Shown piece after piece: positions 49,216-58,251 of a DNA stretch of 64,000 nucleotides. Made by a program: the position numbers and the translations under genes. The stretch's first letter is position 1, and each line of letters starts with the position of its first letter. Source of the DNA: Lepidurus packardi. Its lineage: Eukaryota > Arthropoda > Branchiopoda > Notostraca > Triopsidae. The notes under the pieces were generated by a model that was given only the letters and a program-made list of their open reading frames with translations, did no database searches and was not told where the DNA came from. Location of the stretch: assembly GCA_023053545.1 (NCBI GenBank), contig JAKZAN010000007.1, forward strand, positions 3,906,001 to 3,970,000, read 5' to 3'.

Positions 49216-50750
49216 ATGTTCAGAGAAGAAAGTTCGGATAACGGATTTGAAATGGTAGACAAACCTAGTGCAGCCACCAGTGGAAAGGATCTTCAAGGAC
49301 CTAGTAAGTGTTTCTACTTGATCTTGCTCTTCTATTATAAGTAAAGCTATTTTGACGTTTAATTTTATTTAGGACCAGGACCACCAAAGACAATAAATCC
49401 TATAATGGCTCCTCCTTCAAGTTTGCCCAGCTTTGTTGGAAACTCTCCAGCCCTGAGCATGAATCAGCCCATTTTAAGCAATCCGGCAGCTTACAGCCCC
49501 ATTGTAATACCTAATGTGAGCGCTATTCCAAGAATTGGAGCTCCAGTTCCTGAGCAGCATCCTGCTTACCAAGCCACAATTACTCCTCAACCCCAGATTT
49601 TCATGCCCCAGGTACTGTAAACACTCCATGCAACAGCTTGTCATTTTTGTTCTTTCAGGTTGGGTTAGCAAAGCCTAGTACGCAAATTTTGACTGAGCCC
49701 ACTTCAGCGGCTGCCTTGCCGTATAACGTAAATTATCCCGAGCCCTCGTTTGTAAGCCCACCCAGTCCAGCTGAATCTCAGAAGTCCACCAGCAGTGCCG
49801 TTGGAGGATTGCGGTCAGTGGGTGGAATTTTTGGCTGGGTGAAAGAATCCATGCCTGGAAAGCAACTGTTAACCAGGATGGCAGAGAAAGCTCGTAGCTC
49901 TGTCGACACCATGATCACCACGCTCGATCCCCAAATGCGAGAATTCATTTGTAAATACACTACGTAAAATTTGATTCCATGGTAATAATCTTTTCTACAG
50001 ATTCAGGAGGAGACATTGACATTGTTGTGGCCTCAACTGCAGGAAATAAAGTGGAAGCCGTTCGGGACGGTCTAGTAGCTGTTTTTGGGAAAGCTAGCGT
50101 CAGGTGCACCTACTTACAAAACAGCTTTCAGCAAACATTATTGTGTGGAATTGAATAGGGGTTGCGATGCGCAGTCGGTGACTGTAGCTGTTCAGCCTGT
50201 GGGTTTTACGTCTGCTGTGCAAAGTGCTATGGAACGTATGGCATATTTGCGAAACAATGGGTTTGTTCATCCTGAGCAACCCCTGGTCGCTGTGGAAGGC
50301 TTCCTCGTAGAGTTTGAGCCCGACAAGTACTAATTAAACTTTAACGTTTTCTGCCAAAGTGCTTTTATAATTAACTCCTTTTAGGTGGTACGACATGGCG
50401 TTGCTGCATCTAAACGACGCAGGTCGTAACATTACGCTGCAGACATACACACAACCGACTTTGGTTCCAATGGACGTGATAGTGAAAATGAAAACGTCTT
50501 CCCCTGCAAACTACCCATTGGCCCACACAGGCTTTGCGGTTAGCACCGGACAAGCGATGGCTGAGCAATACCAGGTGCGTTTAAGAGAAATTACGACAAA
50601 AGGAAGTTAAATTAAATGAGGCGTTGTTTTTCATAGATCTTGCCGACCGAATGGCATAACCAACTATCCGGAGTGTCTCGAAAAGAAATGATCTTCTTGG
50701 CAGCGAAATCGTTGGCGTACGGGTACAAAACTTCTCTTGGACGACGCTAG
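49216..50750 (+). CDS. PRRC1: PRRC1-like protein (proline-rich N-terminus, NTPase-like C-terminal domain)
   Basis: Seven exons (49216-49303, 49373-49611, 49659-49950, 50001-50103, 50159-50326, 50385-50574, 50637-50750) join in consistent phase to 397 residues, near the 445 of the human protein. Introns are only 47-69 bp. The N-terminal third is Pro/Ser/Ala-rich and disordered. Then come SSVDTMITTLDPQM and SGGDIDIVVAS, both near-identical to vertebrate PRRC1, followed by QPVGFTSAVQSAMERM, EFEPDKWYDMA and a C-terminal block with TEWHNQLSGVSRKEMI. The domain resembles the inosine/xanthosine triphosphatase fold; whether it is catalytic here is unknown. PRRC1 is linked to early secretory and Golgi membranes in animals. 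The 55-bp intron 50104-50158 is needed to keep the frame. The gene converges on RpS7, with 228 bp between the stops. Confidence 0.93.
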
Positions 50751-50978
50751 TTAATTGCACATATACTTTAAACTGTTACTCGCATTCTTGTTGGGAGCTT
50801 TTCCCGCTATTTTTGGTTGCTTGTATAATTATGAAGAAACTGTCCTTTGCAGTTACGGGAAATACAACTTAATACTTGCAAGTCGTACCAAGGAATTGTG
50901 CTGTTAATATGAAAGACAACTTTCTTTGACCAGGCAGGTGTCTGTATTGATGGCTGATCAGAGTAACAACTGGTCCAT

Positions 50979-51673
50979 TTACAAGTACGGTTCAGGGAAT
51001 TCGAAAGTGACTTCCTTGCCCGTCAATCGTTTGTAAATCGCACTAAAGGTATCGACCTAAACAGAACATATATTGTTTTTCGTGAGGCTGAGAGTAAATG
51101 ACTATTGCGGTTAATTACCTTGTGCTCGATGTTGGTTTGCTGGTTCTTGTCTAAGTGAACTTTAATCAGTCTAGAGCCGTCCAACTTGACACGGACACGC
51201 TTGCCGACAATTTCAGCAGGGAAAACCAAATCTTCTAAGATGGCATCGTGGACAGCAGTCAAAGTACGGCTGCGGGGTCGCTTTTGCTTGTTACGAAGAC
51301 GGGTCTTCCTCGTAGCTTTGGGAAGGATACGGCGCTGAGCAATGAAGACAACGTGTTTTCCGCTGAATTTCTTTTCCAATTCACGCACCAAACGAGCTTG
51401 GACCTTCTGGAAAGCCTTCAGCTGAGGAACGGGCACGAAAATGATGACCGACTAGAAGACTTGTATTAGAAAAATAACTGGTATCTTTCAAAATTGAAGC
51501 GTTACCTTCTTGCTTCCAACATCGACTTCTTTGGCTGCTGTGATATGCAACTCCCTCAACTGCGCCTTCAAATCAGAGTTCATTTCCAAATCCAACAAGG
51601 CATGAGCAATGGAGCCTTCAAACTCGTCTGGCTTTTCGCCAGCTGGCTTAATGATCTTCGACGCAGACAACAT
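50979..51673 (-). CDS. RpS7: 40S ribosomal protein eS7 (RpS7)
   Basis: Coding exons 51673-51506, 51451-51119 and 51056-50979 join in phase 0 to 192 residues, against about 194 in the family. The protein starts [19 protein letters not shown], continues with [34 protein letters not shown], a basic [20 protein letters not shown] stretch and an [10 protein letters not shown] block, and ends [12 protein letters not shown], all standard eS7. It is a component of the small ribosomal subunit. The start codon follows a 5' untranslated intron directly: acceptor TTTTTAG|CAACCATG at 51679/51678, with a probable donor G|GTAAGT at 51953, so the first exon would be non-coding. It is divergent from RNase H1. 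No defect is seen. Confidence 0.97.
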
Positions 51674-52126
51674 GGTTGCTAAAAATCAGAATATCTTATT
51701 AGCACACTAGGTTCTCAACAGAACTATTTAGCAAAATATTGGCACAGCACTGACATAGGCCGGTGGAAAATACCAAGGCACTGAACTTGTTTATCTTCGA
51801 TTATCCGCTTAATCCTTGACCATCGAAAGATAAACTTGGGCAAAAACAACTTAATGGAGTTTACTCTTTCATAAAATAACTGAAAATCCCAATGGCACTA
51901 GTCTTACCTTCTATTATTACACAAATTTAGGAAAATAAGGCACGAAAACTTACCTTGCAGCTCAAACCACCATGAAACAGAGATGCCAGTTCGAGTTAAA
52001 ATATGTTAAGTCACTTGCTGGTTCCACATCAATGAATACACAATATCGAATTTTAAGTCTCACTAAATTGTTTTTAATTAATTAATATTTCATACTAGTT
52101 TAAGTTAATATCAAAACAAAACTTGT
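51674..52126. promoter_or_regulatory. Shared upstream region of RpS7 and RNase H1
   Basis: Only about 450 bp separate the two divergent start codons, so both promoters and the non-coding first exon of RpS7 (ending near 51954) must lie here. On the minus strand that leader contains a short open frame, ATG GTG GTT TGA (51973-51962), which would be a tiny uORF if included in the transcript. I cannot point to a TATA box; a second GTAAG-type donor sits near 51904-51909. Confidence 0.6.
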
Positions 52127-53345
52127 ATGGCATTGCTGGAAATTTTTTGTGCCCTTAGGCCAGAGGCTTCAAATTCAAAACAAACAAATGAGCATGGCCT
52201 TCATGAACTTTTTATATTTCCCTGGGGTTTAGAAAAATTTTTCCCCCTTCGCATGTACAAATACAAATCGTGGCGACAGCTTTATCGTGATATTGTAGAG
52301 CTTTACAGCTTAGTTCGCAACCGCAAACCGAATATGCCTTTCTATGCTGTAGCAAATGGACGAAAACCAGGAATTTACGAAACATGGTAACTAATATCAC
52401 GCTTTGAGTTTGACTAAGTTAATCTAATGTTTGTGACCTAATTTTATATTATGTATGTATATGTTTTATAAAGGTCCGAATGTGAAACCCAAACCAAGGG
52501 CTTTCCGAAACCCAAGTTCAAGAAATTTTCAACACAAGGAGAAGCAGAGGATTTTATAACAAGTTATAGCTCAGGGCAAGCATCCGCCAGTCAACCTTCC
52601 AAGTCCAAATCCAAGCGGTTTGAGCCTTATGCAAGGCCGGCTCCTACCAGTCGCCAGTCGTCCACTAGCTCAAGCTCAAGCACCACATACTCTCCTGCAG
52701 GCTTCATGATGAGCTGCTCCAACTCGAAAACTCATGTTGACGAAAAAGGCTACGTTCATGTGTACACAGACGGAGCTTGTAGCTCGAATGGACAAACCGG
52801 AGCAAGTGCCGGAATTGGTGTATTTTTCGGTCCCAACCATCCCATGTAAGTCTAACCAACTTCATTGTTGGTGTAGCGAAGGAATTCATTGTAAGAGTAA
52901 TAAACTATGTACATTTTTTGAGGAACGTGAGCCGTCCAGTGGAAGGCCGTCCTACCAATAACGTAGCTGAGATTGAAGCTGCCAAAGCCGCTGTCTCTCA
53001 AGCCCGAAACATGGGCCACAGCAAAGTAGTGGTTAACACGGACAGCGAGTTTATGATCAAATCCATGACGCAGTGGGTGCCACGCTGGGAAAAAAACGGT
53101 TGGCAAACTGCAGCTGGAGCAGAAGTCAAGAATCGTACCGAATTCCAGAACCTGTCCAAAGCAATGTCTGGCATGGATGTCCAGTTTGTAAGTCAAAAAT
53201 AATCTTAGCTTTTTTTACATTTACTAATGCCTGTTTATCGTAGAATCATGTGCGTGGACACAATGGGGATTATGGTAATGAAGCTGCAGATGCATTGGCT
53301 CGTGGTGGGGCTGCTGCCTATAATCGTTCTCGTCCCAAAAAATGA
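52127..53345 (+). CDS. RNASEH1: Ribonuclease H1
   Basis: Four exons (52127-52386, 52474-52845, 52923-53187, 53244-53345) join to 332 residues. Residues 71-115 are the hybrid-binding domain: FYAVANGRKPGIYETW, a split Trp codon, then KGFPKPKFKKFSTQGEAEDF. A Ser-rich linker follows. The RNase H fold starts about residue 180, with the catalytic set D186 (VYTDGA), E227 (NNVAEIEA), D251 (NTDSEF), H305 (RGHNGDYG) and D315 (AADALA). The enzyme cuts RNA in RNA:DNA hybrids. The ATG at 52127 gives a 69-residue extension before an inner ATG at 52334 (MPFYAV); by analogy with mammalian RNase H1 the two starts could give mitochondrial and nuclear forms. It is divergent from RpS7, and related copies follow downstream. 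Confidence 0.93.
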
Positions 53346-53674
53346 GTCCACTCCAGCGAAAGAAGATTTTTTATGGTAAATTAATTTGTGATCAATTCTT
53401 AGAAAAGAAAAAAAATTAATCAGTTGTATTCCTGTATGTAATATTACAAGGAATTACCCAAGTATTATGAAAGTGGATATTGTGTTCCAATGTTTGCTTT
53501 ATTTCTTACTTTCAAAACTCATTTCCCAAGTTAGCACCCTACCAACATTATATCAGGTCAGATCCCTTTTCTCTCCTCTTATTACTTTCTCAGCTATTTT
53601 ATGACGCTAGGGTAAATGTAGAAAAAGAGGTCCAGCCCAACTAGTCATGAATCTTTGGTGAGAGGGGGAGAAAG
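53346..53674. other. 3' flank of RNase H1
   Basis: This should hold the 3' untranslated region; no canonical AATAAA is obvious close to the stop, though AT-rich sequence follows. Similarity to the downstream duplicated block begins near 53675 (TTGGCAGCAGTTTTG). Confidence 0.4.
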
Positions 53675-54490
53675 GACATTGGCAGCAGTTTTGCATGTGA
53701 CATTTCCGTTGTTGTTTATCTCACTCTTTTCTGCTAAAAAGAGAAGCTGACCTTCAAAGGTCACATCCAGGGTCCGAGACTTGGCTGTAGCTTTTACGAA
53801 GATCCTGTCATAGGTCAGCAAGGTTTGGTCTCAGGCGATCACTTCCCTACGCTGAGGATTTGCAGCTTGGGAGTTCACTACGGATATACGGTTTGAAGTG
53901 GGAGCTCGATTCAGGCCACATTCCTAATTCTGGTTTGTCTGATGATATGTTCCCAGCTGCAAGTGTTTTCTGAAACCTTTTCCGTGCGGTTAGGTTAGAT
54001 TAGCTTTAAGTATTATGCCTGGAAGATGGCTGAAGTTTGACAAAAATGGTCGAGTTAAAGTTTTGGGCGGATGGAGCTTGCCTAGGCAATGGGTAACCAG
54101 ATGCTGTTGCCGGAATCGGTGTATTTTTCGCCGATAATCATTATTTGTATGATAAAAATTTATTTTATGACAAAAATTGTCGGGAAATTTTTTATGAAGC
54201 TCAATTATTGTTCGAGCTTTCAATTTTCATTACGAGTTTATGTGTCCTTATGGATAAGCTTACTCGGAACCTTTTCGTTATCATTCTTGCAAGGCCTTTC
54301 AGTAATTAGTCACTGAATATTTTTGGTAAAGGCATTCCGAATATATGAATATTTTCCCGTGATGCAAAACGGTGCTTTGATGTTTAGGGCTATGATTATC
54401 CAGACATTGAATAAATAATGCAATTTCCAATATGATAAGAAATACTAAATTGTTGCCACGGTTTTGAGCGTACGTTATCAAATTATATAC
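53675..54490 (+). pseudogene. Broken RNase H1-like copy
   Basis: This block parallels 55180-56935 plus 57960-58030. About 280 bp of upstream sequence match, including TTTGGTCTCAGGCGA and the CAGCTGCAAGTGTTTTCTG acceptor region. The first coding exon survives at about 54038-54155 but carries an extra T that breaks the frame before the WADGACLGNG motif and an in-frame TAA where its twin has CAA. After ADNH the sequence jumps to the equivalent of 56693, so exons 2-4, and with them the Glu and later Asp catalytic residues, are deleted. The 3' part (to about 54480) still matches the twin. It cannot make an active enzyme. Confidence 0.8.
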
Positions 54491-54542
54491 ATATTCAGTA
54501 TATATTCTCGTATATATGTATACTCGTTTTTTAAAACGATAG

Positions 54543-55001
54543 TGTGGAGAACGATCATTTTAAACTTAATTCCGATGACTAAGCAAGACCATATTTCGCT
54601 GACCACATTTTGACGATATTTCGCAGACTTATAATTCTCAGCTCATATCCAGGATGCCGAGCGTCAGATCACTAGCTAATTTCCTTCTCACGCATCCGGT
54701 CCATCTGTCTTATTTTACCCGAACATTCCCTCTGTTTATAATTTAGCCCATTCAGCAGATTCCACGCCAAACATGTATATAAACGCTTGTTCTCCACATT
54801 GTTCAGGGGGGCTAGCAGGATCTCCTGCTAGCACAGCCCCAGCCCACCAAACTTGACGAACAAACATTGTACCGACGAAAACTTGTACCGACGAAAATAG
54901 TGAATAAAGTTGTACGGTATTTTACCGTTGAGCGAAAAAGAACTCACAGCCTTCCGCCCAACCGCTCAAAACAATTTAATCGCCCAAAACAGTTTCCTAC
55001 A
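54543..55001 (+). mobile_element. Solo LTR, 459 bp, target duplication ATAG
   Basis: The unit starts TGTGGAGAACG and ends GTTTCCTACA, and the same four bases ATAG flank it at 54539-54542 and 55002-55005. Inside are a TATATAAA box near 54776, a perfect hairpin at 54811-54832 just downstream, a tandem TTGTACCGACGAAAA pair near 54866-54896 and AATAAAG near 54902, in the order expected of an LTR promoter, R region and polyadenylation signal. No internal region remains, so it formed by LTR-LTR recombination. It sits just beyond the broken RNase H1-like copy. Confidence 0.8.
54811..54832 (+). promoter_or_regulatory. Perfect hairpin at the start of the LTR transcript
   Basis: GCTAGCAGGA and TCCTGCTAGC are exact inverse complements separated by TC, flanked by GGGGG and a CCCC block that could extend the stem with mismatches. 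It lies about 30-35 bp downstream of the TATATAAA box, so it would be at the 5' end of the LTR transcript, the position of TAR-like elements. Confidence 0.6.
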
Positions 55002-55249
55002 ATAGTACAGTGAGGAGAAGCAGCAGTCCATTGAGAGTTGGTGTAGAAGCTTCGAATACTTTCGACCAATCAACCGCTTGTGGAAATTGAAGACAAACTC
55101 TATCCATTTGCGCAAAACGGTTGTCGTGCATTACAACCACAGCTTGAGAGGCCTATTTCTGAACAGGACACTCAAATTGGCAGCAGTTTTGTATCTGAGC
55201 TTCCGTTGTAAGTATAGTATCGAGTACAGCATAATTAGCCAGGAAATAT

Positions 55250-55570
55250 TGTGGCATTCCGTATCCGTTTTGAACCTTGTTGCTCGCCCGGCTCTTTGGC
55301 TGCTTTCCTCGAAGCGTCGTCTTTGGGGACTCGATGTGATATGCCAAGGTGATTGCGAAGAGGGCGACAGACCGAGGCTATGAAGGGGGATCAAAGGTCA
55401 AGGGGAGAGCAATTCAGTAGTTAGTTAGGGAAAGACAAAAGGGAGGGGTCACTTAGAGTTAGGACGGGAGGAAGAGTGGTTTTAAGTGAGGTTTGTCTTT
55501 GAGTCTTGGTAGCGTTGTTGTGGAGTGAGAGTTGCGAATAAACAGAGTTTAAAAGGAGTGGAACCTAACA
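55250..55570 (+). mobile_element. Solo LTR, 321 bp, target duplication ATAT
   Basis: It starts TGTGGCATTCCG and ends GGAACCTAACA, flanked by ATAT at 55246-55249 and 55571-55574. GAATAAACAG near 55536 can serve as polyadenylation signal. No clear TATA box is seen. It is unlike the LTR at 54543 beyond the TGTGG start, so it is from a different family. It interrupts the upstream part of the RNase H1-like paralogue. Confidence 0.7.
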
Positions 55571-55869
55571 ATATACACTATTTTTTGCTAAAAAGAGAAA
55601 CTGACCTTCAAAGGTCATACTCAAGGTGCCGAGACTTGGCTGTAGTTTTTGCGTAGGCCAGCTCACAGGTTAGCAAGGTTTGGTCTCAGGCGACCATTTC
55701 CCTTCGGTGAGAGGTTGCGAGTTCATTACAGATATACGGATTGAAGGTAGCTTATACCGGGAGCACGACCTAAGGCCACATACCCACATTCTTAGTTCTA
55801 GTGTCTATCTGTTGTGTTCGCAGCTGCAAGTGTTTTCTGGAACGGGTGCCGAGTATTATAGCTGGGAGA

Positions 55870-56616
55870 ATGTTAAGATTTGATCAACATGGTCGAGTTA
55901 AAGTTTGGGCGGATGGAGCTTGCCTAGGCAATGGGCAACCGGATGCTGTAGCCGGAATCGGTGTGTTTTTTGCCGATAATCATCCTTTGTAAGTGAAATA
56001 GTTACTTGTAGGTAACGCATAGATATAGTGTTGTCATTTATGAATTTAGGAATGTAAGTCGCCCTGTATACGGACGTCCCACAAATAACTGTGCTGAGAT
56101 TGAAGCGGTAACGGAAGCATTGAAGAAAGTTGCAGAGGGAGGCATCAAAAGGGTACATTTGTACACCGATTCACAGTTTGTAATCAACTGTATAATGCTG
56201 TGGATGAAAAAATGGACACAAAACGGCTGGCGTCGAGCTGACGGACAAGAGCTCAGAAATAAAGCAGAGTTACAAGAGCTAAACGCGACTATGAATCGAC
56301 TTGGCTTGAATTTATTACTAGTAACGTTTCAGGATCTCCTTTTCAAAGTACACCAAGTAACTGGGTCGATATGGTAGGAACACGTGCGTGGCCATTCCAC
56401 CGATTATGGGAATAATCAAGCAGATGCAATGGCCCGTCAAGCAGCTCGAGAATCCCACTATTGTAAGTTTTCGTTTATGCTTGGTTGTTTGCTTTTTACG
56501 ATTTTGAGAAAAGGAAATATTTACTGAAATTACTGCGTTCCTTTACAGTTAGACGAACATCGCGTACGCAATGTATTTCTTCAGTGTCGTACAGCTCCGA
56601 TTCCAGCTATTACTAA
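55870..56616 (+). CDS. RNase H1-like paralogue, catalytic domain only
   Basis: Exons 55870-55988, 56050-56320, 56378-56462 and 56549-56616 join in frame to 180 residues with introns of 61, 57 and 86 bp; the first two introns fall at the same places as the last two of RNase H1. All catalytic residues are kept: D15 (VWADGACLGNG), E56 (NNCAEIEA), D80 (LYTDSQF), H136 and D146 (RGHSTDYGNNQADAMA). The hybrid-binding domain is absent and the start ATG is immediately followed by LRFDQHGRVKV. The tail is Ser-rich and unlike that of RNase H1. Donor CTA|GTAACG at 56321 is the weakest junction. It is a diverged tandem duplicate that appears under selection for catalysis, or else a young loss not yet decayed. 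Upstream, an acceptor-like TTCGCAG near 55822 may mark a non-coding first exon. Confidence 0.7.
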
Positions 56617-57412
56617 ACTTACTCAAATTGATTCAGAGCAGATTAGTTTCATGTTTACTCCAGAGACTGAAGAAATTATAAGTTTAAAATGCTTTATTTA
56701 TGCTAAAAATTGTTGTGATATTTTTCATGAATCTCAATTATTGTTCAAGCTTTCAATTTTCGTTACGAGTTTGTATCCTTATGAGAAAGCTTGCTCGGAA
56801 TCGTTTCATTATCATTCTTGTGAGGCCTTACAGTAATAGTTCATTGAATCTTTTTATTAAAGGCATTCTGAATCCATGAATGTTTTTCCGTGACACAAAA
56901 GATGCTTAGCTTAGATGTTTAGGGCTTTGCGTACAGAAGCATCCGAGTATAACCAGGAAATGCTACGCTGATTTGCCTTATCACCTTGTTTTCTTTGTTC
57001 CGCCCTCTCCTGACAAACATTTTATTATCTCGCATTTGTGATCCTCTTAACGTGATCGAAAAAAAAACCCTCCACATGCTGCATATCCAGGGTCGAACTG
57101 TACAATACAATCAAAATTACCGCTGCCGAACTTCCTTGAGAAGAAAAAGCTCGAAAGGAATAGGAAAAGGGGCACATTCGCTTGCCAAATATTTACAAGA
57201 TAGAATATTACTTAATTTAAGAGTTATTTATTGCCAAACTACCTCAACTTGTAGTTTCTTTAGGTTTTCGGGGACCTCACTTCCGATAATAGTAATTCAA
57301 ATTTTTTTTCGTGCTTTTCATCGCATCTGTAAAGTAGATCGCAGCCTAGACAAGCCGAATCGAATATCAACAAGGTTTTAGTATAAAAACGAATACTGAT
57401 GATCCTGACAAG
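56617..57412. other. 3' part of the duplicated block plus inserted DNA of unknown type
   Basis: From 56693 to about 56935 the sequence matches the broken copy (54155-54395), so it is part of the original duplicated block. From about 56936 to 57412 there is extra DNA absent from the other copy; I recognise no element ends in it apart from the LTR that follows. Confidence 0.5.
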
Positions 57413-57943
57413 TGTAAGGAGTAGAATTAGTAATAGTATAAATTTAAATCTCGATAACGATATACTAGGAAGAGTTAATAGATTAACACTTAACATACGA
57501 TAAACACTGTTAACCATAAATGTAAAGGACAACGTAAAGACATCTCTCGTGCCGAGGCCAGAACCCTCGTGAATGTCTATACGCAGTCCAAAGGTAATCT
57601 TAAGTTCCGAAGCCCAACGACGCAAGAAGAAGCAAACAGCGAGGTCAACCCGAGGTCACAACCCAAGCCTAATAAACCAATTGAGGCCACGGAAGGGCAA
57701 GAAACCCTAATAAACCCTGGAGTCCAATAAACAACCGAAGCGCACCTCGATACCGATGACCAACTGGCCTATAAATACGGACCCGCCAGATGACAACAGG
57801 GCAGTTCACCCCTCGTCTCAGTCCCCGTAACACCAGTTCCCCTCCCTGTTCTTTACCCGACTCCCACCTGTCCCTCCTCTCTAAACCTGTACTGGCCCCG
57901 CTGATAGCAGAAGTGAAATAGATTGAATAAACTGGCTATCACA
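57413..57943 (+). mobile_element. Solo LTR, 531 bp, target duplication CAAG
   Basis: It starts TGTAAGGAGTAG and ends GGCTATCACA, flanked by CAAG at 57409-57412 and 57944-57947. It has a CTATAAATAC box near 57770, a pyrimidine-rich stretch after it and GAATAAACTG near 57925. It is a third LTR family with the same 4-bp duplication size. Its insertion interrupts the 3' part of the RNase H1-like duplicated block; homology with 54430-54480 resumes at about 57960. Confidence 0.8.
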
Positions 57944-57947
57944 CAAG

Positions 57948-58251
57948 GAATAATTACTACAATTTCCAATACGACAAGAAATACTGAAGTTGCGCCATTC
58001 ATTTTAGCGTACATTATCAAATTGTATACATATCACAGGAAAGCAATACAATAAAATAATCCGTAATTACAATGCTATTAACACTAAGCTCATATCAAGA
58101 GTTATGTCGTATGCGTTATATGAGTTATATGCGCGTATACACATGAAAACATGTGATGACTTAAAGAAGGCTTCTTAGCCATACAAATGCCAAATTAAAC
58201 CTAAAAATACTGAAAAAAAAAATACTAGAAGACTTATAAAAAGTGAGGAAT
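57948..58251. other. End of duplicated block and 3' flank of the PLEKHM2-like gene
   Basis: CAATTTCCAATACGACAAGAAATACT at 57960 matches the end of the broken copy (54421 onward). The remainder is AT-rich and should include the 3' untranslated region of the minus-strand gene that stops at 58252. Confidence 0.5.

Noticed and set aside
55870-56616. Retroelement-derived RNase H domain
   Set aside because: Intron positions, residues such as GRPTNN and the adjacent position match the neighbouring cellular RNase H1; no reverse transcriptase sequence is nearby.
54543-57943. One full-length LTR retrotransposon spanning the three LTR-like units
   Set aside because: The three units differ in sequence and each has its own 4-bp target duplication, so they are independent solo LTRs.
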